Assembly (NCBI RefSeq): GCF_037975245.1
Contig: NC_092578.1
Span: 6,487,001-6,551,000, forward strand
Length of the DNA stretch: 64,000 bases
Reading direction: 5' to 3'
Origin: Apostichopus japonicus
Taxonomy: Eukaryota > Echinodermata > Holothuroidea > Aspidochirotida > Stichopodidae
In this document: positions 13,411 to 25,305 of the stretch, one piece after another
How the letters are laid out: every line of letters starts with the position of its first letter
Numbering within the stretch: the first letter of the stretch is position 1
Program-made: the position numbers and the translations under genes
The notes under the pieces: model-generated
The model's database searches: none
What the model was told of the DNA's origin: nothing
What the model saw: the letters and a program-made list of their open reading frames with translations, nothing else

Positions 13411-14169
13411 CTTTACATTATAGCCTGTGACAAAAATATGAATAACTCTGTGTTCCTGAACATTAATTCAGATATCTCTTTATAGGAGAATAGGTTAGTC
13501 GATCCTTTCCTTTCTTCCCCTCAGAGTTACTTTTTGGTTGGAAATGAAATACTGCTCCAAATGACTTGACTTTACAAGCTTAGATGTGATAGGTTCATTC
13601 TCCAGTCAGAGCATGAGGGATTGTGAGGAGGTAAGGGGAGGGGGGGGGGGCAGTGGGGGAGCTTGGAACTCAGGCAGAATGAACTGGGAAATTTCAAACC
13701 AAAATCAGCTTTCTTCCACTACTTCAAAGCAGAAACAATTAGTGATATAAACAAACTTTGACAAAAACATTTTCAGTGCCTCAATATATAAATATCTTTC
13801 TATAGTTGGGATTTATGATGCATTAGTTTTTGTGTGTGTGCGTGGGTGTGCATGTGTGTGTGACTATTGCACCACTTTGATAATAACTTAACTTTTATCG
13901 CTTTATCTATAGAAACCATCATAATACAGGTTTGGTTACACTACAACTTAATTGATAGCATGTCAAACAGTATCATAAAACCTAACTGATTAGAATCATT
14001 TCTACATTATTTCTACAAGCGCTTTGAGACCTATTGCTGGTATATAAAAATTGAATATTATTATTATTATTACATGAAAAGGCAAGAGGTAATTTATCTC
14101 ACAAAGTTAACGAATCGACACAAATGCTTCAATTTTCAGATATCATAGATATCCATATTAGTATTTGTG

Positions 14170-14516
14170 CAAGGGCATAGGAACCGGGGGGGCTGGGGGG
14201 GTGCCAGCCCCCCATTGAAAAATATGGGGGGCGGAAGTACCATTCCACCCCCCGCTCCGCAAGTCAGAAAACCCCTTTTTCATTTCCAAATGAGAAAAAA
14301 ATCTCATTTGGAGCACCAAATTGCATCTAAGGCCAGGTGAAAATGCAAAATTATTTACAAAATGGAGTGGGTGTTGAAGTGTGCTATATTGCACCAAATT
14401 GCATCTGAGGCCACCTGGAAATGCACCTGGACACCCCCTCCCCTTAGACCCCTCCCCCAGGCCGCCCATCAGTCTTCAGCCCCCCCCCCACTCAAAAGTA
14501 CCTTCCTACGCCACAG
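14170..14516 (+). mobile_element. hAT-like MITE, second family, 8-bp TSD
   Basis: A 347-bp element flanked by a perfect 8-bp direct repeat TATTTGTG (14162-14169 and 14517-14524). The ends are CAAGGGCATAGGAACC and CCTTCCTACGCCACAG. The inverse of the right end, CTGTGGCGTAGGAAGG, resembles the left end with several mismatches, which fits hAT termini. Inside are G-rich and C-rich runs that can pair, and two copies of CACCAAATTGCATCT followed by (A/G)AGGCCA. The ORFs on both strands are translations of this element. Confidence 0.9.
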
Positions 14517-14585
14517 TATTTGTGTATTCAAGTTTAGCTCACATTAATGCTAGCTTTATGTTCTATTCATATTCCTTTCATTTAG

Positions 14586-14622
14586 AGATATAAGCGATAG
14601 TGCTATTATTGCGAGAAGACAG
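14586..14622 (+). CDS. Candidate 37-nt internal microexon
   Basis: A strong-looking acceptor (pyrimidine-rich run ending CATTTAG at 14585) and a strong donor (GACAG followed by GTAAGC at 14623) bracket 37 nt. Only one frame is open, reading DISDSAIIARRQ after one leading base, so the exon would enter in phase 2 and leave in phase 0. The residues look natural, but 37 nt is short enough for this to be chance. Neighbouring plus-strand exons were not confirmed. I do not recognise the protein. Confidence 0.2.
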
Positions 14623-17296
14623 GTAAGCACAGAAGCAAAAGTAATTTATGGATTCAATTTATGATACGTTTATGGATTCAATTTATGATACGTTTTATTT
14701 CAAGTGATACAACAAACCCTCTCTTTTTTTGGACTTGTGAAAATCTTCACCGAAAGAAATTGCCTTGTCCTCTTCAGTTATCTCTTTCTTCTCCTATCTA
14801 TCTGTTTTAGCTTATTTATAAATTAAGATAAATTGGACAAGAAAGCTAATATTATCGCCAGAATTTGAATATCATGTGAATAAGAACCTCTCAAACCTGA
14901 TTACTCGACTGCACCTCACACAGACATTGAAGATCAAAGCCTGCTTAAGTTAACTTCAACAAAAAAAAAATGTGATAAATAGTTCTTCTTTCTTCTTAAG
15001 TGCAAAAAAACCCGACCTCGTTCGTGAAATATGGACCGAAGTCCTCAAAATGTGTCAGCTCGACGAATGTCTTGGGAATTTAAATAGAACATTATGATGG
15101 GAAGTGTGGGACCGAGAAACGTCGACATTGGAGACAAAAATATTCATGCAAAGGGAGTAGCGATTCACCGGTGCGAAAAATGCAATATTCACAGAGAGAG
15201 AGGGGGTATACTTTACGGAGTAAAAACGCTTTGCCATTAACACCCTCAACATATACAATCCATGCTACACTAGGTCTAAAAGTACATTTGCTCTGGCGAA
15301 CACACCTGAACGAGAAACGATCGTCAGCTCTCTCATCCAGATTGAGAAGATATTCAGTGTTTGTCCTCTGACTGCCTGAGCAAAAAGTTAAAACATGAAC
15401 AAGCCTCGGGTATTCAATATCTTTGAAAGTTTTATGCATCTGTAACTTGTGTTTTCCAAATCAACCCTTGATAATAGCTCAACAATGTACATAAAACATG
15501 CAAAACATTTCAAATCTGTCACAAAACATTGTTGCTCTGTGGATATTGCCAAATACAGTATGTGTGCTACGACATCTTTACCAAATATTCAAATGTAAAA
15601 TTCCCTTTTTCTTTTCTTTTCAGTTCTTATTTCTAACATACAGGGAACTTAAACTATTCTAACAAATGCTAAATTTATATCCATAAAGTCTCATTTCAAT
15701 TTGTGAAGTGATTAAAGAAAACAAGTTTTTCCAAATTTGTTCTTGGGGTGTGATTAATATTCGTTAATCTGAAAAGTGCCTGGGCGACAACTAAGTCAGA
15801 GTTATTAAAATCCAAGTTTTACATCAATTTCTTCCTCGCTACAATATCTTACTCGGTCACACTATTTGTCAAGGATATTTTTAAGTAATAAGTTTGGTGA
15901 AGAGCTGATTTCAACTGATATAGATGCAACATTGCATAGCGACTATTAGATGAAGGAGTAAGGCCTTTTACAAGTTCTTTTTCAAGTTCATCACAATGAT
16001 TCCAAGAAAACCCAATATATGGAAGAAGAAGATACGTTTGCCAATTATCTGTCCAAAACAAGGAAATAAGAAATTATTATGATAATAACTATCCAATCAG
16101 TTTCACTCTGTCTCACAACAGATGTAATCCATGCATCGTTAGCATGCAATGAAAACAATGAGAATTGCGGGCCTCATTAGATTTAACACTTGTAAGCAGT
16201 ATATATTGCACTGTAGATATAGGGTGAATTATAGTAGAATTGGCTAATTACAAGCTAGGTAGAATGAGTTGATGGCAAAGCCCAATTATGAATCATAGAC
16301 AGGTTGGAAAGTATAAAGTGTTGTGGAAAAAAATATCCATGTTTACAGTGATATCGCTAACACAGTTTGCCAGGGACATTGAGGATCTGCAGTACTTGAA
16401 AAGGGGTTTAATAAATTCTAATACTCAACTGGCGGCCAAAAAATACTAAAATTGCAGTTTTTCTTTATTTCTCCTTCAACCCTCTACTCCTGACCCTTCA
16501 TCCTATCCAATCTCTTTCCCCTCCTGGCCTTAACATATTAAACACCACTTTAATTAGGCAGTTACCTATTATTGCTAACCAAAAATTTTTTTGTTTTGGT
16601 GTCAAATTATGTCATATAGGTCAATCTTGGTGTAATTGCAAGGAAACTGAAACAAATAAAGTATTTTTAATGGTTAGGAACGCCACTATTGATATGCAGG
16701 GGGGAGGGGGAGTCACCATTCTTCCTGCCCTGCCTTTCCCTTCCCCTATCTCCATTCAAGAAGTTTTCCAGAATCCATTTATGTAAGACTCAGTGTGCAT
16801 TAGCTTCATTTGTGAGGTCGATGTGGGCAACAATTCTTATCTTCCTACAATATTAGGTAGTTATAGCAAACTTTAATCTTGAAAGCATAAACTATACTGT
16901 CACTAAATTACCAGCCTATTTATGGAAAATTGTTCTTATTTCTCAAAGATTTCTGATTCGATCGAAACTAAGTATTTCAAAATCTTCACTATACTTTGCC
17001 ACAGGATCACAAAATTTATGTATTCGGCAGAAAAATTATATGCAACCTACAGTACCAACCATTCTGAAATGGTTCCAGGATTATTTGCCACGACACAGGG
17101 GCCTATGTATGCAAATTGAGAATAATTGTAAAGTCTGTCATCAAACAACACTTAATTACCAGTTACATGTACTCGTCAAGATTTCAATTTAAAGAAATCC
17201 CGCTATCGCTCTCTTTTGTTCCTAAAGATAAATCTAATTTCAAAAATATTTACAGAGAAACAGAAAAAGTTTTAATATTACAGAGAAATAGTACAG
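14623..17296. other. Unannotated stretch, one CpG-retaining patch
   Basis: 15000-15440 is richer in CpG than its surroundings and is open on both strands. The minus-strand frame 15439-15092 gives 115 residues, the longest non-repeat ORF in the window. It has no motif I recognise, and overlapping frames are also open, so it is not called as a gene. The rest is AT-rich, with nothing supportable. Confidence 0.4.
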
Positions 17297-17304
17297 AGCA
17301 AACC

Positions 17305-17690
17305 CAGTGGCGGAGCGTCCATACAGTCAGGGGGGGCGGATGCCCCCCCTGACGGACTCAAATGGACTGCTGGCGCCCTTTTCAGCTCTTTACCACTTTT
17401 TACTTATTCTAGAATATTGACTTTTTTTTTATTGCCCTCTCATCTACTTATTGACATTTGTCACATTTTTTTTCGTGTAATTTGGCGATGACACCTATTT
17501 ATTCTTCGTTTATCTGCAAATAAGCCAGGCCCGGAAAGGGTAATTTCCAGCGATCTAGGGAGTATCTTTACTCAAAAATTTTCTGTACGCTACGCGCCAA
17601 CCTGTGGTGGCGCTCCGCTTAGATAGTGTCTAAAGCGCCCCTATAGACCATTCTCGCCCCTCCTGACCAATACCCCTAGCTCCGCCACTG
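17305..17690 (+). mobile_element. hAT-type MITE, copy 3
   Basis: A 386-bp member of the family at 12.6 and 13.1 kb, with CAGTGGCGGAGC and GCTCCGCCACTG termini. Its flanks AGCAAACC (17297-17304) and AGAAAACC (17691-17698) agree in 7 of 8 bases, a decayed 8-bp target duplication. It contains the full central region with GCGCCAACCTGTGGTGGCGC. Being complete, it serves as the reference for reading the truncated copies. Confidence 0.93.
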
Positions 17691-17698
17691 AGAAAACC

Positions 17699-20600
17699 CA
17701 AAATAATACGATCAGAATTCTTTCCCCTTTTTTCTTCTTTCCTTTTTCAGGTATAAATTCCATTGTAAAAACTAAAAAGTATTAATATAAAGTATCTTTC
17801 AAATTTCCTCAATTGCCTTTACATAACTATCCTTTCTGTAAACAACAAACATCTTCTGTTTGATATGCAACTCTTAGCAGGCACAGACATATTTAGACAT
17901 GGTATATAGTTCCAATAGAATAAACATGCTCGCTTTGATGAGCAAAAAAGACTCCTTTCTTCTAGCAAAGTACGGAATATGCTGAGAGGCTGAGACCGTC
18001 GCCCCGTCGTCGTCGCATCGGTCGTGGTTTGTCACCTTTTTGCTTTAGCTCTGCTTTATTCCCACAAGAAGCAAGACAATTTTCTTCATGACTAAATTAT
18101 TCAAGAACCGGTTATTGATGACTTCCCCATGATAATAATATTTCTTTGTGGTGTTTTAAAGGAAATACGTTTTAGTGTCCGGAGTAGATGCAAAGTCAAA
18201 AGGAAGAGAGAAAAAATATGCAAAAGAAAAAAGAATAAAAGAAATTTAAAATTGAGTGAGACAGGACAAGAATGAGAGAAGTGTACAAACTGAAACAAAA
18301 GACAGCACAGGAAACAGTTATGATCAATTTTCTCGTATAAACTGCTGTGAATTTAGGATTGTTTTTCCTTTTTTCATTTTTCTGGCAGCAATTGTGATGC
18401 AAATAAAGCGGCTTTGATACCCTGATACATCATTGGTTAAGAATTTGAGAAGAACAAGGGAAAAAATTGATGAGGAAGCATCTCAATTAATTAACACCAA
18501 TACAGCAAATTATCCAGAGAATTCTAGAACATTATCACCATAATAACAGTTGTTCACACACGATTGATGTTTGATATTTTCATTGCTCATACCTAAAGGG
18601 TTACCGTTGTTGCTTTGATTGAAAGAAAGTGCTGGCGACTGCCCCCCTGGCTCTCGTTTCGAATAAAATTCTGGATTTTACAGAGGGGGGGATACATAAC
18701 TCTGGTCCGCCAAGCTTGCGGGGCTTAAATAGGCCATCATCTTACTTGTGTGTTGAAAATTATTTAATCTACCATGCTCCTGAAATGGTCACGTATAAAT
18801 GATGCATTACAACTTTTTTTCCCACCTCCATCTATTGCTATCATTTTGACATAATATTACAGTCACTATGAGAAGTAACAGAAAGAAGACTTTTTTTTAT
18901 CAAATTATGCATCACAAAATAATCCATTACGTACAGAGAACGTTTTCAGTTTGCGTAACGTAATAAACAAGAGTATTTGTTATCATAACATTAATGACCT
19001 TCATACAAAATAAGGACATTATTTTGCCGGCTGGACAACATATTTTCGTTGCAAAAAAACGTGACTTGATTAATCGGGGCGTGTGGAAAAGTGGCATCTA
19101 AGCACCCTCAATTTTTTATTCAAATTTCTCAAAGGGGAGGGGAAATGCCCAATCGCCTTAGACACCTCCCCCGTGACAAAATAAGAGCGGAAATTGTCAG
19201 TTCAACGTTGTAAAAATAGCTGCAAATTATAACAAATTTCTCAAAGGGTAAACAGCTGCCCCAAAATGATATAACTTTTTAGCCTTTCCCCTCAGCCTTA
19301 CCCTTCACCCTCTCCCTCCATCACCCCTCCCTCCCCCATAACAAAACTGGTGGTTGCAGCCCAGTTTACAAGTAGTTAAACTATTACAGACATCTTCCTC
19401 TAGATTTTTTTAACCTAATGAAGGTTAAAGAACAGTCTAAGTAATAATGCCATTTTGTTCTCACCATTGAATCATCCACACACCATTCCATACTTATAGT
19501 GTCAATTATTATCATATGTATGTAAGAGGGACAAATTGCAATATTTGCAAGTTTTACCCTCCCTCCCCCCCCCCAATTCTTGTATATGAAAGAATTAATT
19601 AACATTAATTTTTTTTTACGAATTCATTATTGAAAACAGGATTGAAAATTTCACACCAAAATGAGTATAAATGAACATGAATAATTTTCTCAATTTGCAC
19701 TAATTCTCACACCTTTCGGGTGATATAAAAAAAAATCAGAGCGATAAACAATAAAAATAAATTAACCCATCGTTTATATTTCGGAAGGTTGAATGAACTG
19801 GTACGCTATAACTGATTTTAATTTCCCTCTTGTTTGCTAATAATAACTGAAGCTGAAATGAATTTTGAAAGATTTTTAGCTCTTAAACATCTCTTAGTTT
19901 TTATAGTATTTATAGTCTGCACATTTATATTGTGTTTCATAAAACTCTTGGCATGGCCACTATACCTTTAATTGTGAAGCTGTCATTTGAATCCGGTGAA
20001 ATATCAAGAAAAGCAAGATCTGTCTGCGATCTTAATTCATAAAGTAGTAGTAGAGTGGGTGGAAATCATGTTTGATAAACCAAAATCAAGAATGACAAAA
20101 TATTACACTCTTTTGTAGAATTAGATGGCATTTGAAAAATGTCAACATGGTATGATTATAAAACAAATTGGCAGTTCTCCCATGCACACAGACCATGGGA
20201 ATAATTTATCCAGACTATCACATCACAAAAGATGCAATGAAAAATGATCAAATTGCTATACAAGCTGTTCCAAGATGTATCACACCTTTTTTTTTTTGTA
20301 CATATGATGAAACGGTAGTATTTTATGGGGGAAAATTCAGAGGACTCCTTCAAAACTGACACAAATCAGAACATTAAATTATTCTCCTGCAGACATGTAT
20401 CTTAATTATGGTAGCTATGGACACTTTGGAAACGTCATAGAAAGTCAAACCCTGTTTTGCCGAAACAACAATTGCAGGCAATAAACCTCGGAACTTATAA
20501 TAGCCCCCAATTTATCCCCAGCCTATTCCATGCATTGCAACATCAAATTTTAGTCACTTGAAATATGTTCATGCTGTCAGTGTGTGTTCCTATAGATGGT

Positions 20601-20921
20601 AACATTAGTTTGAACATGCAACAGTTTTTTTAAATGCACCAATTATGATCAGTAGCTTAACATTGTAGCCATTTGGTAATCAAACGTTCACAATTCTTAG
20701 AGCTATCCAGGAGAACCTAGATCTATCCACGACAGGAGTTGACAAAATATGTAAAAAACAAGTTTGTGATTATAGATTATATTAACAATAATCATTTGAT
20801 TTACTTCCGGCCTCCGCCAAGCAACACATATCCCCTAGACCTTTCTGTATACAACTGTAGACCTAAGAACAACCAGAAGGATTCATTTGTATGCTGTGCC
20901 ATATTTGTACATAATATTCCC

Positions 20922-20922
<1 letters not shown>
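17699..20922. other. AT-rich stretch without recognised gene
   Basis: No exon or transposon was identified. A short CpG cluster (CGTCGCCCCGTCGTCGTCGC and following) lies at about 17998-18028 and stands out in otherwise CpG-poor DNA. C-rich patches occur near 19150, 19320 and 19565. Confidence 0.5.
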
Positions 20923-20963
<41 letters not shown>

Positions 20964-21115
20964 CACATATTTATACAAACATACATACATACACACACAC
21001 ATACACGCATACACATATATATATACACACATATATATATATATATATACATACACATAAATATATATATATACATACATATAAATATATATATATATTA
21101 TATATATATATTATA

Positions 21116-21199
<84 letters not shown>
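20923..21199. repeat. Compound (TA)n / (CA)n microsatellite
   Basis: About 277 bp of TA dinucleotides, interrupted around 20956-21060 by ACATACAT and ACACACAC runs. The ORFs across it on both strands encode only alternating Ile, Tyr, Val, Cys and His and are artefacts. Confidence 0.95.
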
Positions 21200-21686
21200 G
21201 CAAAACCCAATTAAGTCAGTTTTGCTATAGAAATAACATCTGGTACAATTTTATCTCTCTATCCTAGACATCTGCCAACCCCTGGATAGGATGCATTCAT
21301 CTTCATTAATGAAAATTAGAAATGTAAATATGCCATCTGTTTTTCTCCATACGATACTATTTTGTAAATTATATAGGTTTTGGGGGAGTATTTCGCAATA
21401 CTAAAAAAAATTTATAGCGATTGCCCACAAAAACATATGCATTGGATGATTTTTGCCTTTTTAAATTCCTTAACATCTTCTCCCTCCTCAAGAACAGAAC
21501 AACCTGACTTTCCATGAATAAACTTGCTCAATTGGCCTGGAAAAATTTGGTTGCATGGCCGCATGACCGCATCGCCAGAAAAGGAAGTTTCAAATGGCAC
21601 TGTACTATAAAGAGCAAATTTGGCGATATGTATTTCATAGCAGTAAAGGTAAACAAAGAGTACCACACTAGAAGCTTACATCAATG

Positions 21687-22160
21687 CAGACCCGTCAACT
21701 CTCCCGGTTTTACCGAGAGACTCCCGGTTTTTACCCGAATCTCCCGGCCTCCCGGATTCATATTCTATTCTCCCGGTTTTTTAATATTTCATCACTTGCG
21801 ACATTTCTGAAAATAGCCAACAATTAGTTCTATTCAGTGTAGTTTGCAAGAACAAGACAGACAGTAGGTCAAGTCTCAAGCTTGATAGGACTCTATCTAG
21901 CATACTAGCCACGAAGTCACAGTACCCAGAGTCCACTGTTCCCTGTTTCAAATGGAAGCCTACTAAAGAAACCCTGTAGAAAGAGAAGCGAGCTGCTGTA
22001 AACTACAACAAGAAACACTGATTGGATGATTCTCTCACTGTATTGCATAAGTAGACTATACTTATTTAGGAGTATTTATATCTTCTCAGTCGAAAATGAC
22101 CAACCTCCCTATTTTCCCCTTGTTCTCCCTATTTTGGGGTCAACCTGGTTGACAGGTCTG
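21687..22160 (+). mobile_element. TIR element with CTCCCGG repeats
   Basis: A 474-bp element with inverted ends CAGACCCGTCAAC and GTTGACAGGTCTG (one mismatch), flanked by direct TCAATG repeats (21681-21686 and 22161-22166). Just inside the left end, CTCCCGG occurs five times within about 70 bp. Just inside the right end, CTCCCTATTTT occurs twice. The CAGACC-type ends suggest a cut-and-paste DNA transposon, possibly hAT-related, but a 6-bp rather than 8-bp duplication leaves the superfamily uncertain. No transposase ORF. Confidence 0.8.
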
Positions 22161-22166
22161 TCAATG

Positions 22167-23229
22167 TCTTAGTTTTGCTCTTTGGGTACTGGCAAGGTTT
22201 AAGAGTGCATGTTTGAGAAGACATGTAAGCATAGGTGACCAGCTGGTGACCCAGACAGTTTAAGCTTTCCTGTATTCTATAAGGCAATGATATTCTCCAT
22301 CCAGAATCGACAATGCCGATATATATATATACCATTCGCACTCATGAATGAGAGATATCATCTTAATTAGGATGTGCTACACATTGACACACGCTACTAT
22401 ACCTCGCCACTGGTGTGTGTGTGTGTGTGTACCACATGCCTGCCCTAGATTCCGAGGCCCCAGAATGTCAGAGTAGCATTTATCTAGGATGATTAAAGAG
22501 CAGAGACTGGGATTAAAACAACATCTCCTAACAGCTGAAACCAATCCTTACAGCTGAGAGGAGGAGGACCACTGTGTTATAGAACTTGAAGCTACTACTA
22601 TACCATCAAAAGTATACAAACAAAAACTCCATGTGACCAGATCATCTCCTGCAAGGCATAGAGACAATAAAGAGCCAGCAGCTGTTTAACTCGGCTCTGT
22701 TTTAAGCTGAGATTTGTCATTTCAGTTTTTGGTGATCGGTTGGAGGGAAGAAGTAGGGTGGATGGCGAGAGACCAGAGTGACAACCCCAGGAAGCTTCTT
22801 GGACAAACCCTACAAGTTGATTATACTTGCCACAAAAGCTGACATTTCTTAATGAACTTAATTATTAAACCCAGCTTCAGGCATTAACTTTGGCACACTT
22901 TCTTTAACAGGACATGGGTTATAGTCCAAAGTTTCAAACCAGCTAATAACAGCTAACTGTTGAGTTGCTATACGATCGTCAAGGCATTATCCACCGTGTG
23001 AATAAAAACTTTTTACCAAGTTGATCCGACATACTTACGACAGAGGCAGCTTTAGGGAGTGAAGTGTCGACTCGACCGTTGGGGCTGGCACCATCGCAGC
23101 ATTGCCTGACTCTGTAGATTCTTTTATACTAAGTTAATTAGGTTTGAACCCCACCTGAACGATATAAGGAAATAACCACGATGTTAATAACTTAAGGAAT
23201 CTCTTGCATTCTGGTCTGCTGTCTGCAAA
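22167..23229. other. Unannotated stretch
   Basis: Contains a short (GT)n run at about 22411-22430 and a TA run near 22320. No exon or element recognised. Confidence 0.5.
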
Positions 23230-23233
23230 TTAA

Positions 23234-23604
23234 AGGGAGTGAAGACTCGTGCACATGGAAACGCGCAAAAAGGAACGTCTGATGTCGGTAATCTGACCTA
23301 GTTTTGAATGAGGTGTAACATAAGTGTTAGACACCACCATAAATCCCAGATATTAGACACACAGCTTGCTACCGTCAGTAATTAGACACTAGTGTTAAGT
23401 CAATACATGCAGCTACGGTCAATACCCACAACACAGTGTACATAGCAGTGATGGACATCTCAAGTCTAGATAAAAGATAACAAGATATCATATTTCATTA
23501 CTGTCTGCATTTTGTAGCCACAAAAAGAAAACTTCACTTGCAAGCAACGGAAAGTTAACTTTTTTTAGAGGCGGGACGTGGTTTGGGGCGAGTCTTCAAT
23601 GCCT
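23234..23604 (+). mobile_element. TTAA-flanked MITE, copy 3, both TTAA flanks intact
   Basis: 371 bp. Left TTAA at 23230-23233 is followed by AGGGAGTGAAGACTCG. CGAGTCTTCAATGCCT is followed by TTAA at 23605-23608. This copy and the one at 44.1 kb best define the termini and the 4-bp duplication. An extra AAACGCGCAAAAAGG segment near the left end accounts for its greater length. Confidence 0.93.
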
Positions 23605-24017
23605 TTAAACTTGAACAGACCAGATACATGCTTGCATCAAACTGAATGAACAATATTAGTTTGGGATGACTATTTATGTCACCGGACAGAGAGACAAGCT
23701 ATAAATTACAAACTCCATTACGCTGCTTTTCAACGTATGTCTTTGCGTACAGGCAGAATTTTTAAGTACGTGTCTTAAAAAATCTCATAAAGTCACAAAA
23801 GAGGAAAATTTGCATGACAGTACATATTTTTCATAGCTATTCAAACTTTTGAAGAAATATTTGTCCGCATTCTAATTATGAGTCTTATTGGATGTGCTCC
23901 TAAATTGAAGAGCCTGAAAATCGATGATTATAGAAATCCTTGATTCTTCAGCCTAGGCCCAACCAATGTCAATGTTTAATATGTTGTTTTATAACTTCAA
24001 CAAAATATAAAACTTAC

Positions 24018-24100
24018 CTCGTACTAACCAGCAAGGGTACCCATGGATGACATCCAAGGCCAGTTTGTCCTTCACAAATTTGTAACGCATTGTAAACATG
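24018..24100 (-). CDS. Candidate 83-nt internal exon
   Basis: Read on the minus strand, a pyrimidine-rich acceptor ends in TCTCATAG at 24101 and a near-consensus donor (ACGAG followed by GTAAGTTT) begins at 24017. Two frames are open. One contains MRYKFVKDKLALDVIHGYP followed by CWLVR. The other contains ALQICEGQTGLGCHPWVPLL. Phase 0 from the His-rich exon at 41087-40869 would select the second. Both peptides look protein-like and I recognise neither, so frame and function stay open. The donor is one of the best on the minus strand. Confidence 0.3.
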
Positions 24101-24399
24101 CTATGAGAAGCCACAGAAGACGCTTCTTACATAAGGTTTTAATGAATTTTTTAATTTTGTTTTGTCAGCAGCAAACATATACAAAAGTAAAGAAATTGAT
24201 ATAAAGCTGGCCACTGCAATGCAGACATATTTAATGGTCAACAACACACCAAACTTAATCCTAGCACCGACTCAGTTTAGCAATTCAAACGCAAGTCGCA
24301 CGTACACCCAAAAGACCGACTGGTTCGGGTCGTAATTTATGAACAACGATATATACTAACCTGTCTCCTATACGTAACATATGCACTTCTATTTTATAC

Positions 24400-24559
24400 T
24401 GCTCCCTCCCCTTCTCCACCCCCCTCCTCCCCTTCTCCATCCCCTCCTCCCCTTCTCCACCCCCTCCTCCCCTTCTCCACCCCCTCCTCCCCTTCTCCAC
24501 CCCCTCCTCCCCTTCTCCACCCCCTCCTCCCCTTCTCCACCCCCTCCTCCCCCTCCCCA
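24400..24559. repeat. 20-bp pyrimidine minisatellite
   Basis: About 7-8 copies of CCCCTCCTCCCCTTCTCCAC, nearly perfect, all C/T on the plus strand. Frames in both directions encode Gly/Glu/Arg or Pro/Ser repeats, with no sign of a real protein. The purine complement is G-rich. Confidence 0.93.
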
Positions 24560-25079
24560 ATCCCCTGGATATATGTATCCCTTCTGAATCTATCATTTAG
24601 ATTTGTCCGACGCAAATTCTAGCGAGATTTTTTCATCTACTCTGCCGTGACACTCGTTTTTTTAGGTAAATTTATTCGTTTAATCGTTGAAGTGCAAAGG
24701 ACATCAATTCCAAGGACCTGATAATTTTAGCTAAGTTTCTGGCCAGCTGGGGTGTGGCCAGATTTGATTCGAGTCATGTATATATCCCACTGGCAAAAAT
24801 GCTCTGAAACTGAGATAAGATCAGTAAAACATAACCGCTATTAAAGTTTAGTATATAAATATGAAAAAAATATAAATATGAAGAAACTGAAAACTTGGGA
24901 TAAAAGCTGTATAGTGGATCGAATATGGCATTGGTTACCATACATGCAATCTGTGAACATCGATCTTAACGGCTTTCAGATTTTCATTTCAGTTCAAATG
25001 CTCAGAAAGCAAATTTAACTGATGGTCCTTACTGATTCCCCAGCGTGAATTCCAGCTTTGCTTTAATTCCCACTTCTAG

Positions 25080-25305
25080 GTATCCATTCCACCAACAGCT
25101 CTCCCATCAACCTACCACTCCACCTCCCTATTGCAAACAAAATATTCCAAAAAACCACTCACCAGCCAAACCTCTAATTAAGTTACCACCATACCGCTTA
25201 AATATTGAAGACCTACAAAATCTAACAGACACAACATCCTTACAGATCTGGGCCACCTTTAACAGCGAAAGTCGAGTACTGCTGGTACCAGTGCAATGCA
25301 CATAA
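25080..25305 (+). CDS. Candidate 3'-terminal exon
   Basis: A long pyrimidine-rich acceptor (ending CCCACTTCTAG at 25079) precedes an open frame. It contains IEDLQNLTDTTSLQIWATF and ends at TAA, 25303-25305. An AATAAA lies near 25706. A second frame from the same acceptor is open for about 33 codons, so the phase is ambiguous. Pro/Gln/Ser-rich at first, more globular near the end. No family recognised. It could equally be a chance ORF in C-rich DNA. Confidence 0.2.

Larger units (their letters stand above)
12421..13418 (+). repeat. Tandem duplication of about 510 bp carrying a hAT-type MITE
   Basis: The block from about 12421 to 12929 is repeated from about 12930 to 13418. Both start with GGTAAACGTATCATG or GTAGTAAACGTATCATG. 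Both share a run through GATTCAAGATATTGC, GAAAGAAGGAGGGG and CACAAGAGACTTTACAT, then enter the same MITE. In the first unit the MITE stops 5' of its right TIR and joins directly to ACTGTAGTAAACG. In the second unit the MITE is complete with both target duplications. The order of events is therefore MITE insertion first, then tandem duplication with a breakpoint inside the MITE. Confidence 0.9.

Noticed and set aside
15092-15439. 115-codon minus-strand ORF
   Set aside because: Longest non-repeat ORF, but overlapping frames on both strands are open too, no domain is recognisable and no splice sites frame it clearly.
20739-21230. 163-codon ORF and similar Ile-Tyr ORFs at 43.2 and 46.3 kb
   Set aside because: Mostly (TA)n microsatellite read as alternating Ile and Tyr, with no protein character.
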